Numbered from the stretch's first letter, positions 1-9,240 are shown. The stretch: DNA of 64,000 nucleotides from an uncultured Carboxylicivirga sp. (GCF_963674565.1 NZ_OY771430.1:434001-498000); one strand, 5' to 3'. Made by a program: numbers and translations. The notes: a model not told the origin generated them from the sequence alone.

Positions 1-1
1 T

Positions 2-1474
2 AGGTTTACTCAATCAGGGGCTTTGAATTTAACTTTATCTGGCATTAGTTACGGAGATGGAGCTACAATAAAGGGCCCAATTTTGTCTGATGGGTCACCA
101 ATTAATAAAACAGATGATTTTATCGATTATTCAGGCTTATTTCTTGGAAACACATACACGCCTAACAACGGTGATTTAATTGATTTATATGCCTTGGTAT
201 TAGCCAATGAGAGTAAGGTTCGTTTACAAGTTATTAATTTAGGTGGAGGATCAATTACATTACTATTAATAACAGGTTTTAGCTCCTCTGGATTAAATAC
301 ATATGTTGATATTACATTCAGCGAAGGTGTATACGGTGCCAATGATGGTATTACACCTGTTGCTTTAGCTGATCTTAGTATTTTCGCTTTCAATCCTGAT
401 GGTGCAACAGCTATATCTATCTCAAATATTACAAACACAAGTGGAGGAGCATTGGTTGGAGGTGAAACAATAATTAGATGCATATTATCAATTACAGGTA
501 CTCCTAGTGGTACAGAATCATTTGAAATAAGACCAACAGACGCAGACTTGATATTTAATGTTGATGGAAACGCAATGTTGGCTACTCAAACAACAGGTAG
601 TATTACTCTAATTGATGAATCTACTTCAGTTTCAATTACTAATTACGGTATTGCTGCCGACAACAGCTATGTTGATATTTATTTTAGTCGTGGTGTTTGG
701 GGAGATAATACACAATCAAATCCTATAGCTGCAAGTGACTTGATTATTTCAAATCTTGTTAGTGGTGGGGTTACTGCCGTTTCTATATCAGCATTAACAA
801 CGCAATTAGGAGGTGCGCTAGTTGGAGGCGAAACAGTAATTAGGGCTTATTTATCATTAACAGGTACATCAACAAATACAGAGATTTTTGAAATACAACC
901 TGCTGATTCTACCTCTATATACGATAGTTCTGCTAATGCTTTATTAAGTACAGCAACAACTGGAATTATTCCATTATTTAAACAAGGTATAACTTCAGAT
1001 TTAACCTTCCAACCAGCCAATCTACTTAACTTAACTCAAGCATCAACAGTTTATACAGGATCAAGTTCAACAGCATGGAATAACAGAGGATTGGCAGATG
1101 AGAGTTTAAACGGTAGCGGATATATTGAAAATGATATTATTGACGCAGCATCAGACATTTCAATGTTAGGATTTAATACATCAAATTCAAACGATGCTTA
1201 CTCATCAATTGAGGAAAAAATATTCCAAAATTCAATAAATATCTATTACTCATCGCTAGGTACTAATAACGCAGCAACTTTTGTTCCTATTGATGGCAGC
1301 AAAATGAGATTAACCAGAAATACTGACAAAACAATAGCTTTGTTTTCAACTGATGGCGGCTCAACTTTCAGATTAGTTAAAGTTTCTGATAGAACAGATA
1401 CTAGTACATACTACATTCAAATACTTGCTAGATATACAGGTGAGACAAATACAAATCCTAAAATAATGCAATAA
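2..1474 (+). CDS. Phage tail fibre/adsorption-like protein, 5' end outside window
   Basis: The frame is open to the left edge with no stop, and the first usable start (TTG at 23) has no ribosome-binding site, so the gene almost certainly begins upstream. It contains two tandem copies of a beta-rich domain of about 122 residues; the hallmark GGALVGGET occurs at nt 442-468 and again at 808-834. The last third (about nt 1000-1474) looks like a lectin or concanavalin-type sandwich, with a GYIE...I..A strand pattern and a later KMRLTRN segment. It ends in a 1-bp TAATG overlap with the SGNH hydrolase gene, so the two are translationally coupled. Repeated beta domains plus a carbohydrate-binding-like tail beside an esterase fold suggest a host-surface adsorption protein; this is inference. 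Codons are visibly more AT-rich than in the phage genes after 2524. Confidence 0.6.
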   Translation, partial: RFTQSGALNLTLSGISYGDGATIKGPILSDGSPINKTDDFIDYSGLFLGNTYTPNNGDLIDLYALVLANESKVRLQVINLGGGSITLLLITGFSSSGLNTYVDITFSEGVYGANDGITPVALADLSIFAFNPDGATAISISNITNTSGGALVGGETIIRCILSITGTPSGTESFEIRPTDADLIFNVDGNAMLATQTTGSITLIDESTSVSITNYGIAADNSYVDIYFSRGVWGDNTQSNPIAASDLIISNLVSGGVTAVSISALTTQLGGALVGGETVIRAYLSLTGTSTNTEIFEIQPADSTSIYDSSANALLSTATTGIIPLFKQGITSDLTFQPANLLNLTQASTVYTGSSSTAWNNRGLADESLNGSGYIENDIIDAASDISMLGFNTSNSNDAYSSIEEKIFQNSINIYYSSLGTNNAATFVPIDGSKMRLTRNTDKTIALFSTDGGSTFRLVKVSDRTDTSTYYIQILARYTGETNTNPKIMQ

Positions 1475-2208
1475 TGTCTACTATAGGATTTATACTTTCA
1501 ACATTAAACAGAGGAGTTGTTCCTGTTGTACCTATTATCAATCTTCAAAATGCAAACATTGTAGTTGATGGAAATAGTTTATCAACATCACAAGGTGGTG
1601 GCGATCCATATTCAACCACATTGCAAAGTCTTTTAAATGCTGATGATTATAATGTAACGGTGGCAAATGTTTCTGTGGGAGGACAAACTACTTTAGCTAT
1701 GATTAGTGATTTTGCCACTGAAGTAGCACCACTTTACGACGATCAAAAAGAGAACATTCTATTGGCCTGGGAAATTAGAAATCACTTAGTTGTCAACTCT
1801 CCAACAGTACAGGAAGCATATGATCAGTTCGTAAACTATTGTAATTTGGCAAATCAAGTAGGATTTAAAGTTGTTATTGGAACTGTTATGCCTAGTTGGA
1901 CGGCAACTTATAAAGGAGATAGTACAGTCACTGGATATGAACTATTAGATTCTGATAGATTAGCAGCAAATGTTTTATTGCGTAACAATTATACTCAATT
2001 TGCTATTGGATTGGCTGATATTGGAGCCACAACAGGATTAAAAGACTTTCATGACAATGAAGAAGAAGGTTATGTGTTTTCAGCTACCAGACCAACAACA
2101 AGTGCCAATGGTTATTTTGCTGACGGAACACATAACACGGCTTCGGGTAAAGCAATAATAGCACAGGTATGGTGTAATGAATTAAAGCGTTTGGCTGGAT
2201 TACTTTAA
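1474..2208 (+). CDS. SGNH/GDSL-type hydrolase, phage associated
   Basis: A 244-aa protein with the block arrangement of SGNH hydrolases: VDGNSLS near residues 31-37 with the likely nucleophile Ser35, a Gly block (VSVGGQTT) near 66-73, an Asn in the EIRNH segment, and the C-terminal DGTHNTASG block with Asp217 and His220 as the probable rest of the triad. SGNH enzymes in phage tails usually de-O-acetylate or cleave esters on host surface glycans. Coupling to the preceding fibre-like gene supports a tail-associated role in adsorption; the substrate cannot be read from sequence. No signal peptide. AT-rich codon use like the preceding gene and unlike the following ones. Confidence 0.72.
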   Translation: MSTIGFILSTLNRGVVPVVPIINLQNANIVVDGNSLSTSQGGGDPYSTTLQSLLNADDYNVTVANVSVGGQTTLAMISDFATEVAPLYDDQKENILLAWEIRNHLVVNSPTVQEAYDQFVNYCNLANQVGFKVVIGTVMPSWTATYKGDSTVTGYELLDSDRLAANVLLRNNYTQFAIGLADIGATTGLKDFHDNEEEGYVFSATRPTTSANGYFADGTHNTASGKAIIAQVWCNELKRLAGLL

Positions 2209-2523
2209 ATCTTTAGTCAAAATTTAAAAACAGCGTTGTGCAACTATTTTATACCCTTCATTTGTTAAATGTGGTGCATCCTTTTTCAACGACAGCTCAA
2301 TTAAGGTTTGCAGTTAAGTCGGTTGTTATACTGGTAATCGACAATAAAGTATTTAAGCATGTAGTTGAGTAGATCTCTTTAATTGTATTTTTTTATTTGA
2401 CAATTACAACCATTTGTCTTTTCACTTTATACTCCCGATAGCTATCGGGATGCCTTTTTCTGGCGTCCTTTATCACTTCAATACAAGCCACCATATTTAC
2501 CCCGTAACAAAAAAGCAACTGTT
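2209..2523. other. Intergenic region between two phage modules
   Basis: No convincing gene. It contains the perfect 18-bp palindrome at 2433-2450 followed by a short T-rich run. Base composition changes across this gap, from AT-rich genes on the left to more GC-rich genes on the right, so it may be a recombination joint. No promoter recognised. Confidence 0.5.
2433..2459 (+). terminator. Palindrome TCCCGATAGCTATCGGGA with T-run
   Basis: Perfect 18-bp inverted repeat (2433-2450) followed by TGCCTTTTT. It could terminate the fibre/SGNH transcript. From memory, this same palindromic word is a frequent dispersed motif in Bacteroidota genomes, so it may equally be a copy of that repeat; both readings are possible. 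Confidence 0.45.
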
Positions 2524-2946
2524 ATGGGTTTATTCAAAAAATCACCAATAGCCAATACCGTCGAAGCGGGTACAGAGTTTTTGCAGGCTGCCAACTCCAT
2601 TATCGACAGTACCGTTACCACTCAAAAGCAACGTGGAACTTTAAAGAACGAATTCGCGCAATTGTTTGCCACCGTTCAACAATTCGTTGATGAGCAGCGA
2701 ACAGCACGTTTACAAAGCGACAACGAAAAAGGATCCATGCTTACACGCAACATCCGTCCGATAGTTACCTTAATTGCTGTTGTTAGCTTCTTTACAACAG
2801 TGTTTATGAAAATGGATATCGAAACGGTAAAACTTACCAAGGATATAGCCGAAATATGTGTGTATTTCTACTTTGGCAGCCGTGGCATAGAAAAGGCTCT
2901 TCCGGTTATTTCTGATTACACCAAAAGCTTAAGGAGGAAAGGATAA
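2524..2946 (+). CDS. Holin of the 3TM (GTA holin-like) type
   Basis: A 140-aa protein with an amphipathic, Gln-rich N-terminal half and two hydrophobic segments near residues 79-97 and 105-122, preceded by the basic-polar stretch TRNIRPIV. The RP-hydrophobic-F pattern and the C-terminal basic tail fit the 3TM holin family found in gene transfer agents and many prophages, which permeabilises the inner membrane at lysis or anchors lysis proteins. It overlaps the next gene by 1 bp (ATAATGG junction at 2946). Family assignment is by recognition only; the first predicted helix is weak. Confidence 0.6.
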   Translation: MGLFKKSPIANTVEAGTEFLQAANSIIDSTVTTQKQRGTLKNEFAQLFATVQQFVDEQRTARLQSDNEKGSMLTRNIRPIVTLIAVVSFFTTVFMKMDIETVKLTKDIAEICVYFYFGSRGIEKALPVISDYTKSLRRKG

Positions 2947-5090
2947 TGGCCAATTATGCAAGTATTAAATTTAAGGTAGTAGGTACACCGCCTTCCGGGC
3001 GTTTGCCGTTTTTACTATCGATGGTTTACCCGGGTGGTAATGCACTATTATCAGAGCTTCCGGTAACAGCACGTGCCAACCCTGGCGAGTTTACCATTGG
3101 AGGCTCTTATAACCAGTCGGCCATTAATTTACTCGATGCCTTAACACAGGATTATACCGACCAGGGAGGAACCGAAATACTGGCACTTCCATTGTTTTTA
3201 GGTTTAGATGCCGGTGATAGCGATGCCATTATTATTACGGCCACCGACTATGGTTGCAGCTTCTCAGCTCCATCGGTACCCAGTTGGCTGCAGTTGGTTA
3301 GTATTACGCCCGAGGTTTTACCCGATGAAGTTAACCTTACTTTACAAGGTATCACGGTTCAGGCTGCCGACGTTGCCGATAAGCAATACAATGTACGCTG
3401 GAATCTGTTTTTCGATAATGCCACGTATCCTGTTGAGTTAACGGCTCCTGTTGTTAAAACCATCAACAATGCCAGTGAGGCGTATTACGATTTCTATCGC
3501 AACTCACCTTATACCAACTCACAGTCGGCCCGTATCGAAGCCACCGATGCCGATGGCAAGGTGTTAAGCATTAATCACCCAACAGCCGATTACATTGGTA
3601 CTAACCCACCCACCATTGTAGAGCAGTTCCCTGGTTATACGGTCACTGCTCAGCTGGTATATGTGCCGGGCGATTATACGGCCATTGTATCGTATAAACT
3701 CAACGATGGTACCTGGCGATCGTCGTCGGTGTTTTATAATGTGGGTGCCGGTACCCATACGTTGTATGTAAAAGATAATTGGGGTAACGAGCAGCAGCGC
3801 GAAATTACCGTTGGTACTCTCGAAGACCGTATGATATGGTTTGCCAGCCCCGAGCAACGAAACTACCGCAAAGCAACCATTAACAACCCAACATATACAC
3901 CCGAACGCATCAATATGTATGTGGTTTTCCCTGGCTTAAACAAACAGGTAAAACGAAGCCTTATACCCACCGAAGTGGAAGAAGATGTTTGGGAGGCCGA
4001 CTTTGATATCAATAACCTGTTGTCGGGCGAGTTGACTGATTACCTCGAAGACATTGAGGCGTTTACTTTTCCGTCTGATACGGCTCTTCCGGTTAAGGAT
4101 CGCACCAACCTGATGCTGGAGTTTTATACCGATATCAGTTATACGTATCTCGATGCCAATGCCGAACCACAGGAAACCGACCGCACCGATAACTCAGCCA
4201 ATACACACCACTATGCCATTGCTGGTGGCGTTGATCATACTATGCTGGGGTATCTTAATCAGGAAGACAAACGTTTTGACGAATGGCTTATTAATGATAG
4301 TGTGTTACGTTGGTTAAGCTGGATGCCGGATGATATGCCGGTACATCCTAACCAGCCACTACGCATATGGTTGCTGAATAATGGCTTTATATCGTCGATG
4401 GTATTAAAATGCCAGGCAGCGTTTACCGATGGAACCCAAAGCGATGTGATAAGTGTACCGGTAACCAGTTCGGGGTTTGGTTTATTTGAAGTGGCATGTG
4501 GGCCCGATGAATTGGGTTTAAATGCCATTGATATAGCCAAAACACTGGCATCGTATCAATTTTGGATTGATGGGCTCAACGGTGCATTGCCTGTTACTAC
4601 CGAAGTAAAAACACTGCAGGTTGATAATAAAACCTTCGAGCGCAACGATGTGCTTTTCTTCCCAACGTCACTGGGTGTGCACGAAGTAATGTGGTGCCAT
4701 GGCAGGCGATCAGAGCAGCGCGAAACCAGCAAGTCGCAAAACTTTAAACCGTTAACTGTGCCCAATATGCGAAAAGGTACCATCCGTAGCAGGCGGGGTA
4801 CATTAAAGCATTCGTATAGTATGAATACGGGCTTTTTTCCTAAATCGATGCGTCATTATCTGGCCGACCTGGTAAGTGCAGGCGAGGCAGTTTTGCCGGT
4901 TGACTTCTTTCTGCAGCCTGTTTTAATTGGCGACGGTAAGTTTGGCTTTGGCGACGACGACGAGGATTTGTTTGCCATTAGTTTCGAAATGGGAGTGGCT
5001 CACGAAAACCGACATTACACACCACATCCAAAGGTTGATAGTCCGTGGGGTAGTTTCTCCGACGATTTTAACGAAGACTTCTTTATCTAA
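2946..5090 (+). CDS. Large phage tail/structural protein, family not recognised
   Basis: A 714-aa protein without signal peptide or membrane segments, rich in short beta strands and aromatic residues. The centre (about residues 160-310) reads like immunoglobulin-type repeats with many V/T alternations. Near the C terminus there are basic segments (KGTIRSRRGTLKHSY, about residues 615-629) and an acidic end. Position between a holin and another large tail-like protein, and co-orientation with the lysis genes, make a tail tip or baseplate component likely; that is inference from context. No catalytic motif seen. It is separated from the next gene by a 32-bp repeat tract instead of the usual overlap. 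Confidence 0.5.
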   Translation: MANYASIKFKVVGTPPSGRLPFLLSMVYPGGNALLSELPVTARANPGEFTIGGSYNQSAINLLDALTQDYTDQGGTEILALPLFLGLDAGDSDAIIITATDYGCSFSAPSVPSWLQLVSITPEVLPDEVNLTLQGITVQAADVADKQYNVRWNLFFDNATYPVELTAPVVKTINNASEAYYDFYRNSPYTNSQSARIEATDADGKVLSINHPTADYIGTNPPTIVEQFPGYTVTAQLVYVPGDYTAIVSYKLNDGTWRSSSVFYNVGAGTHTLYVKDNWGNEQQREITVGTLEDRMIWFASPEQRNYRKATINNPTYTPERINMYVVFPGLNKQVKRSLIPTEVEEDVWEADFDINNLLSGELTDYLEDIEAFTFPSDTALPVKDRTNLMLEFYTDISYTYLDANAEPQETDRTDNSANTHHYAIAGGVDHTMLGYLNQEDKRFDEWLINDSVLRWLSWMPDDMPVHPNQPLRIWLLNNGFISSMVLKCQAAFTDGTQSDVISVPVTSSGFGLFEVACGPDELGLNAIDIAKTLASYQFWIDGLNGALPVTTEVKTLQVDNKTFERNDVLFFPTSLGVHEVMWCHGRRSEQRETSKSQNFKPLTVPNMRKGTIRSRRGTLKHSYSMNTGFFPKSMRHYLADLVSAGEAVLPVDFFLQPVLIGDGKFGFGDDDEDLFAISFEMGVAHENRHYTPHPKVDSPWGSFSDDFNEDFFI

Positions 5091-5122
5091 CAGTCTAAAG
5101 TCTAACAATCTAATAGTCTAAC
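5091..5122. repeat. Short-word tract of GTCTAA type forming a whole spacer
   Basis: The 32 bp between two phage genes consist almost entirely of variants of the word (A)GTCTAA: CAGTCTAAAG, TCTAACAATCTAA, TAGTCTAAC. The next start codon follows directly. A similar tract occurs at 25676-25731 beside trxA. This is not coding and has no ribosome-binding site of the usual type. Confidence 0.7.
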
Positions 5123-7324
5123 ATGCTAAAGCTCTTAGTCAACAATAAAATAGCCACCCTAAGTAAAAACACTTCAATAACCCTGAAGATTAAAAACCCT
5201 GCATTTAATAAAGAGGGGGCTTTCTCTTATCCGTTAAAAGCACCGGTTGAAGATAACCGGGCCACTTTTGGCCATGCCGATGCCGAAGATAACCTGCAGG
5301 TGCAGGCTCCATCTTTTCAACTGTTTATGGGTAACGAGCCTTTTATGGAAGGCGATATTAAGCTAACCGAAACACAGGGAGATTATGAGTTTTATTTAAA
5401 AGCCGGTAAAAGCGCAGTGGCAAACGTGTTAAAAGAGTCGTACCTCGATGAAGACATCAACGGCCAAAGCTGGGGCGATAATCCGGATGGCTTAACCGGG
5501 CTCAATAATGCTGTTAATGGAGCATATCCCGATTACCTGATGGTGGCACCTCCTGTCAGTACCGACGATTTTATTTGTAACGAGTGGGATTTAACCAACC
5601 AGGAATTGATTTCGTTAATATCCGAAGACCTAACCTATTTTAACTTAAGCATGCTGGTAAATGCCGGGCGTATCAATCCACTGGTATACCTTAAGCCGGT
5701 AATTAAGCAGCTATTTAAAGGCCTGGGATTAATCGTGAACAACAACGATTTTAATCTGTACAACGATTTTAACCGCTTGTGTGTGTTTGCTCCTAAAAAA
5801 GGGTTATCGGGTGCCGCAGTACTGGAGAAGGTTGCCAACTTTTTACCACACATCACAGCTGCCGATCTGCTCAACGATTTAAGAGCACGTTTTAACCTGG
5901 TAGCCTTTTTCAATCCATTTTTGGGTGAGGTAGATTATATCAGCTTCGAAAAGGTGTTTACTTCCGAAATAGTCGACTGGACTGATAAATTCATTCGCAG
6001 CGAACAAACACCCGGCAAAGAAGAAGGTGCTATACTACTAGAGAACGAAGGCGACGATAACGACACCATTACATATGATCAACTCGATGCCGACAAAGAT
6101 CTGGTTTCCATTGCCGATTACGATACTATGATGGCCGAAGTTGAAACCGATTTTAACAACAATGTAAATGCCGATAAATATTACATTTTATCCGATAGTG
6201 GTCGGGTGTTTTTGGCTGAGAACAATAATGGCAAAGGCGACCTGGTTAACACTTACCACATTGGCAGTAAAGAGTCTGTTTATACTTATTACAATCTAAT
6301 TACCGGATCGTGGCCCAACACAAACTGGAACTTTAGCCAGACGTTATCTGCGGGTGTTGGTTTGTCGTTTATGTTATGGCGTTTACCTGACGATATGGTG
6401 GGTCGTATTGAACGCACTCTTTACATTCGTAATTTAGGTTTGTATGTTGCCTCCGGATCCAGCATTGATATAACCATTACCCTGCGATACGGATCAATCG
6501 ACGATTGGGATAACACTGTTTTTGTGGTTATAACCAAAACGGTTACCATCACCAACACCGATCCGTATGCGTCACCTTTTAATACCCATCGTGGAGTTGC
6601 CATCGATTTACCATACAGCCCCGAGCTTGACGAAACAATAAATGGAGCGCAGATTGTGTTTACAGCCTTAAGCTCTATCGATGCCACGGTTGGCGTGCGT
6701 ATGGGTAAACAAACCGATGGTTTAGGCTCCGACATGCACTCCTATGCATCCATCGACGGTTACGACCGAAGAGTTACCGAATTGGGTCGTATTGCTAATT
6801 ATAACAAAGGCGATGGCGATGAACCAGAAACATTCAGCCCCAAAAACAAAACACTGTTAAACGACTTTGTTCGTATGCAGGATTATCTTTTTCAAATGCC
6901 GGTATCGGATATCTCTCCAAAGCAACAACAGAGCAATTATGCTTTTACTTTTTACCGTGGCTTAATCGATAGCGAAATTGATGGCAGTCAAACAGCTCCT
7001 TTTGCCAACTTCGACGATGTTGATATTAACATGGCCGATTATTACAACAGACTAACCAATGGAGCCGATCCGGATATGACACTGCGCTGGCATAACGATA
7101 ATGGTATCGTTTCGAAGTTCTGGCAGAAGACAATTAACTGGATCCTTTACTACCGTCGTCCGGTGCGTAAGGTGTTTGAATTGTCGGTTAACGACCTGGT
7201 TAATTTTAAAATGTGGCAACGGGTACGTGTCGATAATAAACTGTACCTGGTCGACACCATCGATATCAAAGCCAATGCCGATGGAACACTAAGCAATGCC
7301 ACGGTTGATATGTACACCCTATAA
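5123..7324 (+). CDS. Phage tail-associated protein, probable baseplate/hub type
   Basis: A 733-aa protein. The N terminus (ITLKIKNPAFNKEGAFSYPL, about residues 21-40) matches a segment I associate with a large conserved protein in Bacteroidota prophages, where it precedes a beta-rich region and a predicted hub-like core. The C terminus (about residues 675-733) repeats the pattern of a final strand-rich domain ending in NATVDMYTL. No signal peptide, no membrane helix, no recognisable enzymatic motif. The gene follows the GTCTAA tract and precedes the lysis genes, consistent with the tail tip module. Function is inferred from context; the family has no name I can give with certainty. Confidence 0.5.
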   Translation: MLKLLVNNKIATLSKNTSITLKIKNPAFNKEGAFSYPLKAPVEDNRATFGHADAEDNLQVQAPSFQLFMGNEPFMEGDIKLTETQGDYEFYLKAGKSAVANVLKESYLDEDINGQSWGDNPDGLTGLNNAVNGAYPDYLMVAPPVSTDDFICNEWDLTNQELISLISEDLTYFNLSMLVNAGRINPLVYLKPVIKQLFKGLGLIVNNNDFNLYNDFNRLCVFAPKKGLSGAAVLEKVANFLPHITAADLLNDLRARFNLVAFFNPFLGEVDYISFEKVFTSEIVDWTDKFIRSEQTPGKEEGAILLENEGDDNDTITYDQLDADKDLVSIADYDTMMAEVETDFNNNVNADKYYILSDSGRVFLAENNNGKGDLVNTYHIGSKESVYTYYNLITGSWPNTNWNFSQTLSAGVGLSFMLWRLPDDMVGRIERTLYIRNLGLYVASGSSIDITITLRYGSIDDWDNTVFVVITKTVTITNTDPYASPFNTHRGVAIDLPYSPELDETINGAQIVFTALSSIDATVGVRMGKQTDGLGSDMHSYASIDGYDRRVTELGRIANYNKGDGDEPETFSPKNKTLLNDFVRMQDYLFQMPVSDISPKQQQSNYAFTFYRGLIDSEIDGSQTAPFANFDDVDINMADYYNRLTNGADPDMTLRWHNDNGIVSKFWQKTINWILYYRRPVRKVFELSVNDLVNFKMWQRVRVDNKLYLVDTIDIKANADGTLSNATVDMYTL

Positions 7325-7327
7325 AGT

Positions 7328-7412
7328 CAAAAGTAGAAAGGTTAAAGTTAAAAGTGGATCGTGCATACTTTAACCTTTTGCTTTTTCTACTTTATACTTT
7401 TGAATTTTTCAT
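7328..7412. repeat. Inverted-repeat spacer between tail and lysis genes
   Basis: AAAGTAGAAAGGTTAAAGT on the left is nearly the reverse complement of ACTTTAACCTTTTGC...CTACTTT on the right, so the transcript can fold into a long imperfect AT-rich hairpin. The sequence is built of short near-repeats (AAAGT, GGTTAAAG). It may attenuate transcription into the lysis genes; no clean T-run follows. Confidence 0.4.
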
Positions 7413-7468
7413 TTTGCCTTGTATCGTGTCCTTTCTAACCTTTTTCGTGCATCGCATCTTCGTGTCAA

Positions 7469-7885
7469 ATGATAGGAAAGATGCCAAATATCACACACGC
7501 TCTCACAAAGGTCTTTTTGGCCCTGATATTTTATTTTGCACCTGTAGCGCCATTAGTCCATGCAGTACTGGCACTTATAGCCATTGATTGGTTAACGGGT
7601 GTATGGCGAAGCAAAAAAGCCCATCGGATTTTAACCAGCTATCGGTTTCGTAAATCAATTAACAAAATAGCTGCCTACCTCATTGCCATCATCACCGCTC
7701 ATATTGTCGATGCCGACCTATTGGGAGGGGTGCTTCATTTGCCCGAGATAGTGGCTGCTTACATTGGTTTTACCGAGCTAACCAGCATATACGAAAACCT
7801 GAGCGACATCACCGGAAAGCAACTACTGAAAGATATTGCCATTGATATTACTAACCACATTAAGCAAAAAATCATTAAGCCATGA
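7469..7885 (+). CDS. Phage holin, toxin-secretion/phage-lysis holin type
   Basis: A 138-aa membrane protein with hydrophobic segments near residues 14-31, 33-47, 67-82 and 90-108. The signature LALIAIDWLTGVWRSKK (Asp at the end of a helix followed by TGV and basic residues) is characteristic of the holin_4 family (phage holin family protein). The product forms lesions in the inner membrane at the end of infection. ATG at 7481 is an alternative start. The stop overlaps the next gene's start as ATGA (7882-7885), coupling holin and endolysin-like genes as expected for a lysis cassette. Confidence 0.8.
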   Translation: MIGKMPNITHALTKVFLALIFYFAPVAPLVHAVLALIAIDWLTGVWRSKKAHRILTSYRFRKSINKIAAYLIAIITAHIVDADLLGGVLHLPEIVAAYIGFTELTSIYENLSDITGKQLLKDIAIDITNHIKQKIIKP

Positions 7886-8490
7886 TATCAGTATTCAATT
7901 ACACCATTATTAAGATGGCTTACATCAAAAAAGGATATCGTTTTTACGATAATGGTAAGCCCTATAATGTCAATATTTTCGGCATTCGCAACGATATTTT
8001 AACCCCCGATGCTTTCGACGATGTAATAGGTGTAGCCTACCGCGATGAGTTTAACCAAACGCATGTACTGGTATTTCCGGCAACCACCGACCCGGGTGTT
8101 AAATACCTGGGCGATACGCTGGGCCATCCAAAAGGAACCTTTGTACTGGCTCCAGGGCAGTATAAAAAAGCCTGGACACTAGACTTCCACAAAGGTCGTT
8201 ACGAAGCATTGGTACAAAGCCCATCGGCTAAGTTTGTGGGTTATCGCGACGATAACCGCGACTTTCAGTTAAACCCAACTGATAAGCTGTTTAGCGATGT
8301 TACCGGCTTAAATTGCCATACTACCAGCTTTGTTAACGATGTTGAAAAAGTGGGTGCTTACAGTGCCGGTTGCCAGGTGATCCAGCATAGCCTCGACTTT
8401 CAAATCTTTCTGTCAGTCGTTAAAAAGTCCTCAAAACTGTACGGCAATTCATTTACCTACACGCTTTTTGATGAATTCGATTTATACTAA
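7882..8490 (+). CDS. Probable endolysin with L,D-transpeptidase-like His...SAGC motif
   Basis: A 202-aa soluble protein coupled by ATGA to the holin. Near its C terminus it has the spacing typical of YkuD-like (L,D-transpeptidase) active sites: NCHTTSF (His about residue 149) followed by VGAYSAGCQVIQ (Ser-x-Gly-Cys, Cys about residue 172). In that family the Cys acylates on peptidoglycan stem peptides. The position in the lysis cassette suggests use as a murein endopeptidase or lysis enzyme. No classic amidase or lysozyme motifs are visible. ATG at 7915 (MAYIKKGYRF) is a plausible alternative start because the first 11 residues are atypical. Assignment rests on motif plus position. Confidence 0.55.
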   Translation: MISVFNYTIIKMAYIKKGYRFYDNGKPYNVNIFGIRNDILTPDAFDDVIGVAYRDEFNQTHVLVFPATTDPGVKYLGDTLGHPKGTFVLAPGQYKKAWTLDFHKGRYEALVQSPSAKFVGYRDDNRDFQLNPTDKLFSDVTGLNCHTTSFVNDVEKVGAYSAGCQVIQHSLDFQIFLSVVKKSSKLYGNSFTYTLFDEFDLY

Positions 8491-8511
8491 TCACTTAAAT
8501 ATTTGATAATT

Positions 8512-8739
8512 ATGAAAAAAGTTAGAGCAAAGTTTGAATGCATAAACATTGAAGATCAACCAGATTACCAACAAAAGGTTGTTGAATTTGTGCCAGTTCT
8601 TGACGGTAGCGACGAAAACAAATCGTTCGCAAAATACACTCCTGCAGGTAGTATTACGCTAACCATAAGTGATGAAACAGAGGCTTCAACTGCTTTCGAA
8701 AAAGGCAAGGAGTACTTCGTTGATTTTAGTGAAGCATAG
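8512..8739 (+). CDS. Small conserved phage protein, function unknown
   Basis: A 75-aa acidic protein starting at ATG 8512 (KKVRAKFECINI); a TTG nine bases upstream is in frame but is less likely. The pattern KFECxxI....VEFVPVLDGSDENKSFAKYTPAGSI followed by F..GKEYFVDF is familiar from small proteins of tailed phages and looks like a single beta sandwich. No catalytic residues stand out. It lies between the endolysin-like gene and a small membrane protein in the same direction. Role unknown. Confidence 0.55.
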   Translation: MKKVRAKFECINIEDQPDYQQKVVEFVPVLDGSDENKSFAKYTPAGSITLTISDETEASTAFEKGKEYFVDFSEA

Positions 8740-8766
8740 TAATTCACCCTTTAAATAATTTCTACC

Positions 8767-9174
8767 ATGAAAAAGTTAATTGTATTCGGAATCGCAATGA
8801 TTCTAAGTTTTAGTTTGCCATTGATGGCATTTGCACAATCCATCAGCCCCGATGTGGCTGCTGTTGATATTTTTAACCTGCAGGCCTACTTTGTAAGCAT
8901 AGCCGCTATGGCAGGTGTAATACTACCCGTTACCAGCTTTGTAAATAAGTTGTTTAAGTTAACCGGTGCCTGGAAACAGGTTTTAAGCTGGGCTGTTGCC
9001 GTTGGTTTGGGTGTATTAGCCTGGTTATTAAAGTGGGGCATTATGGCCGATGTTGACTGGTATTGGATGCTACTATACAGCGCACTGGCCGGACTGGTTG
9101 CCAATGGATTATTTGACATACCCGCGATTAAAATAATATTACAGTTGCTAAAACTCGAGGTAAAAGTTGAGTGA
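8767..9174 (+). CDS. Small membrane protein in lysis region, holin-like
   Basis: A 135-aa protein with an N-terminal signal-like helix (residues 5-23, ending AFA-QS), then three hydrophobic segments around residues 41-58, 74-93 and 97-118 separated by short loops with Lys/Trp. The size and layout resemble phage holins or spanin-like membrane proteins, and the gene ends the late operon just before two hairpins. It is the third membrane protein of the lysis region. I cannot assign it to a named family. Confidence 0.5.
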   Translation: MKKLIVFGIAMILSFSLPLMAFAQSISPDVAAVDIFNLQAYFVSIAAMAGVILPVTSFVNKLFKLTGAWKQVLSWAVAVGLGVLAWLLKWGIMADVDWYWMLLYSALAGLVANGLFDIPAIKIILQLLKLEVKVE

Positions 9175-9183
9175 GTAATTGGC

Positions 9184-9236
9184 GGGGGTCTTTAAAAAGG
9201 CCCCCGACTCATATGTGAGCTCTCACCCTCACACAT
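9184..9236. other. Two stem-loops after the phage late operon
   Basis: GGGGG at 9184-9188 pairs with CCCCC at 9201-9205 around an AU-rich loop, and ATATGTG near 9212 pairs with CACATAT near 9232. Neither has a following T-run; they precede the strong terminator at 9241 and may stabilise the mRNA 3' end. Confidence 0.5.
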
Positions 9237-9240
9237 ATAA

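Noticed and set aside
7354..7587. Plus-strand open frame of 77 codons before the holin
   Set aside because: It overlaps the holin in another frame and begins within the inverted-repeat spacer; no ribosome-binding site.
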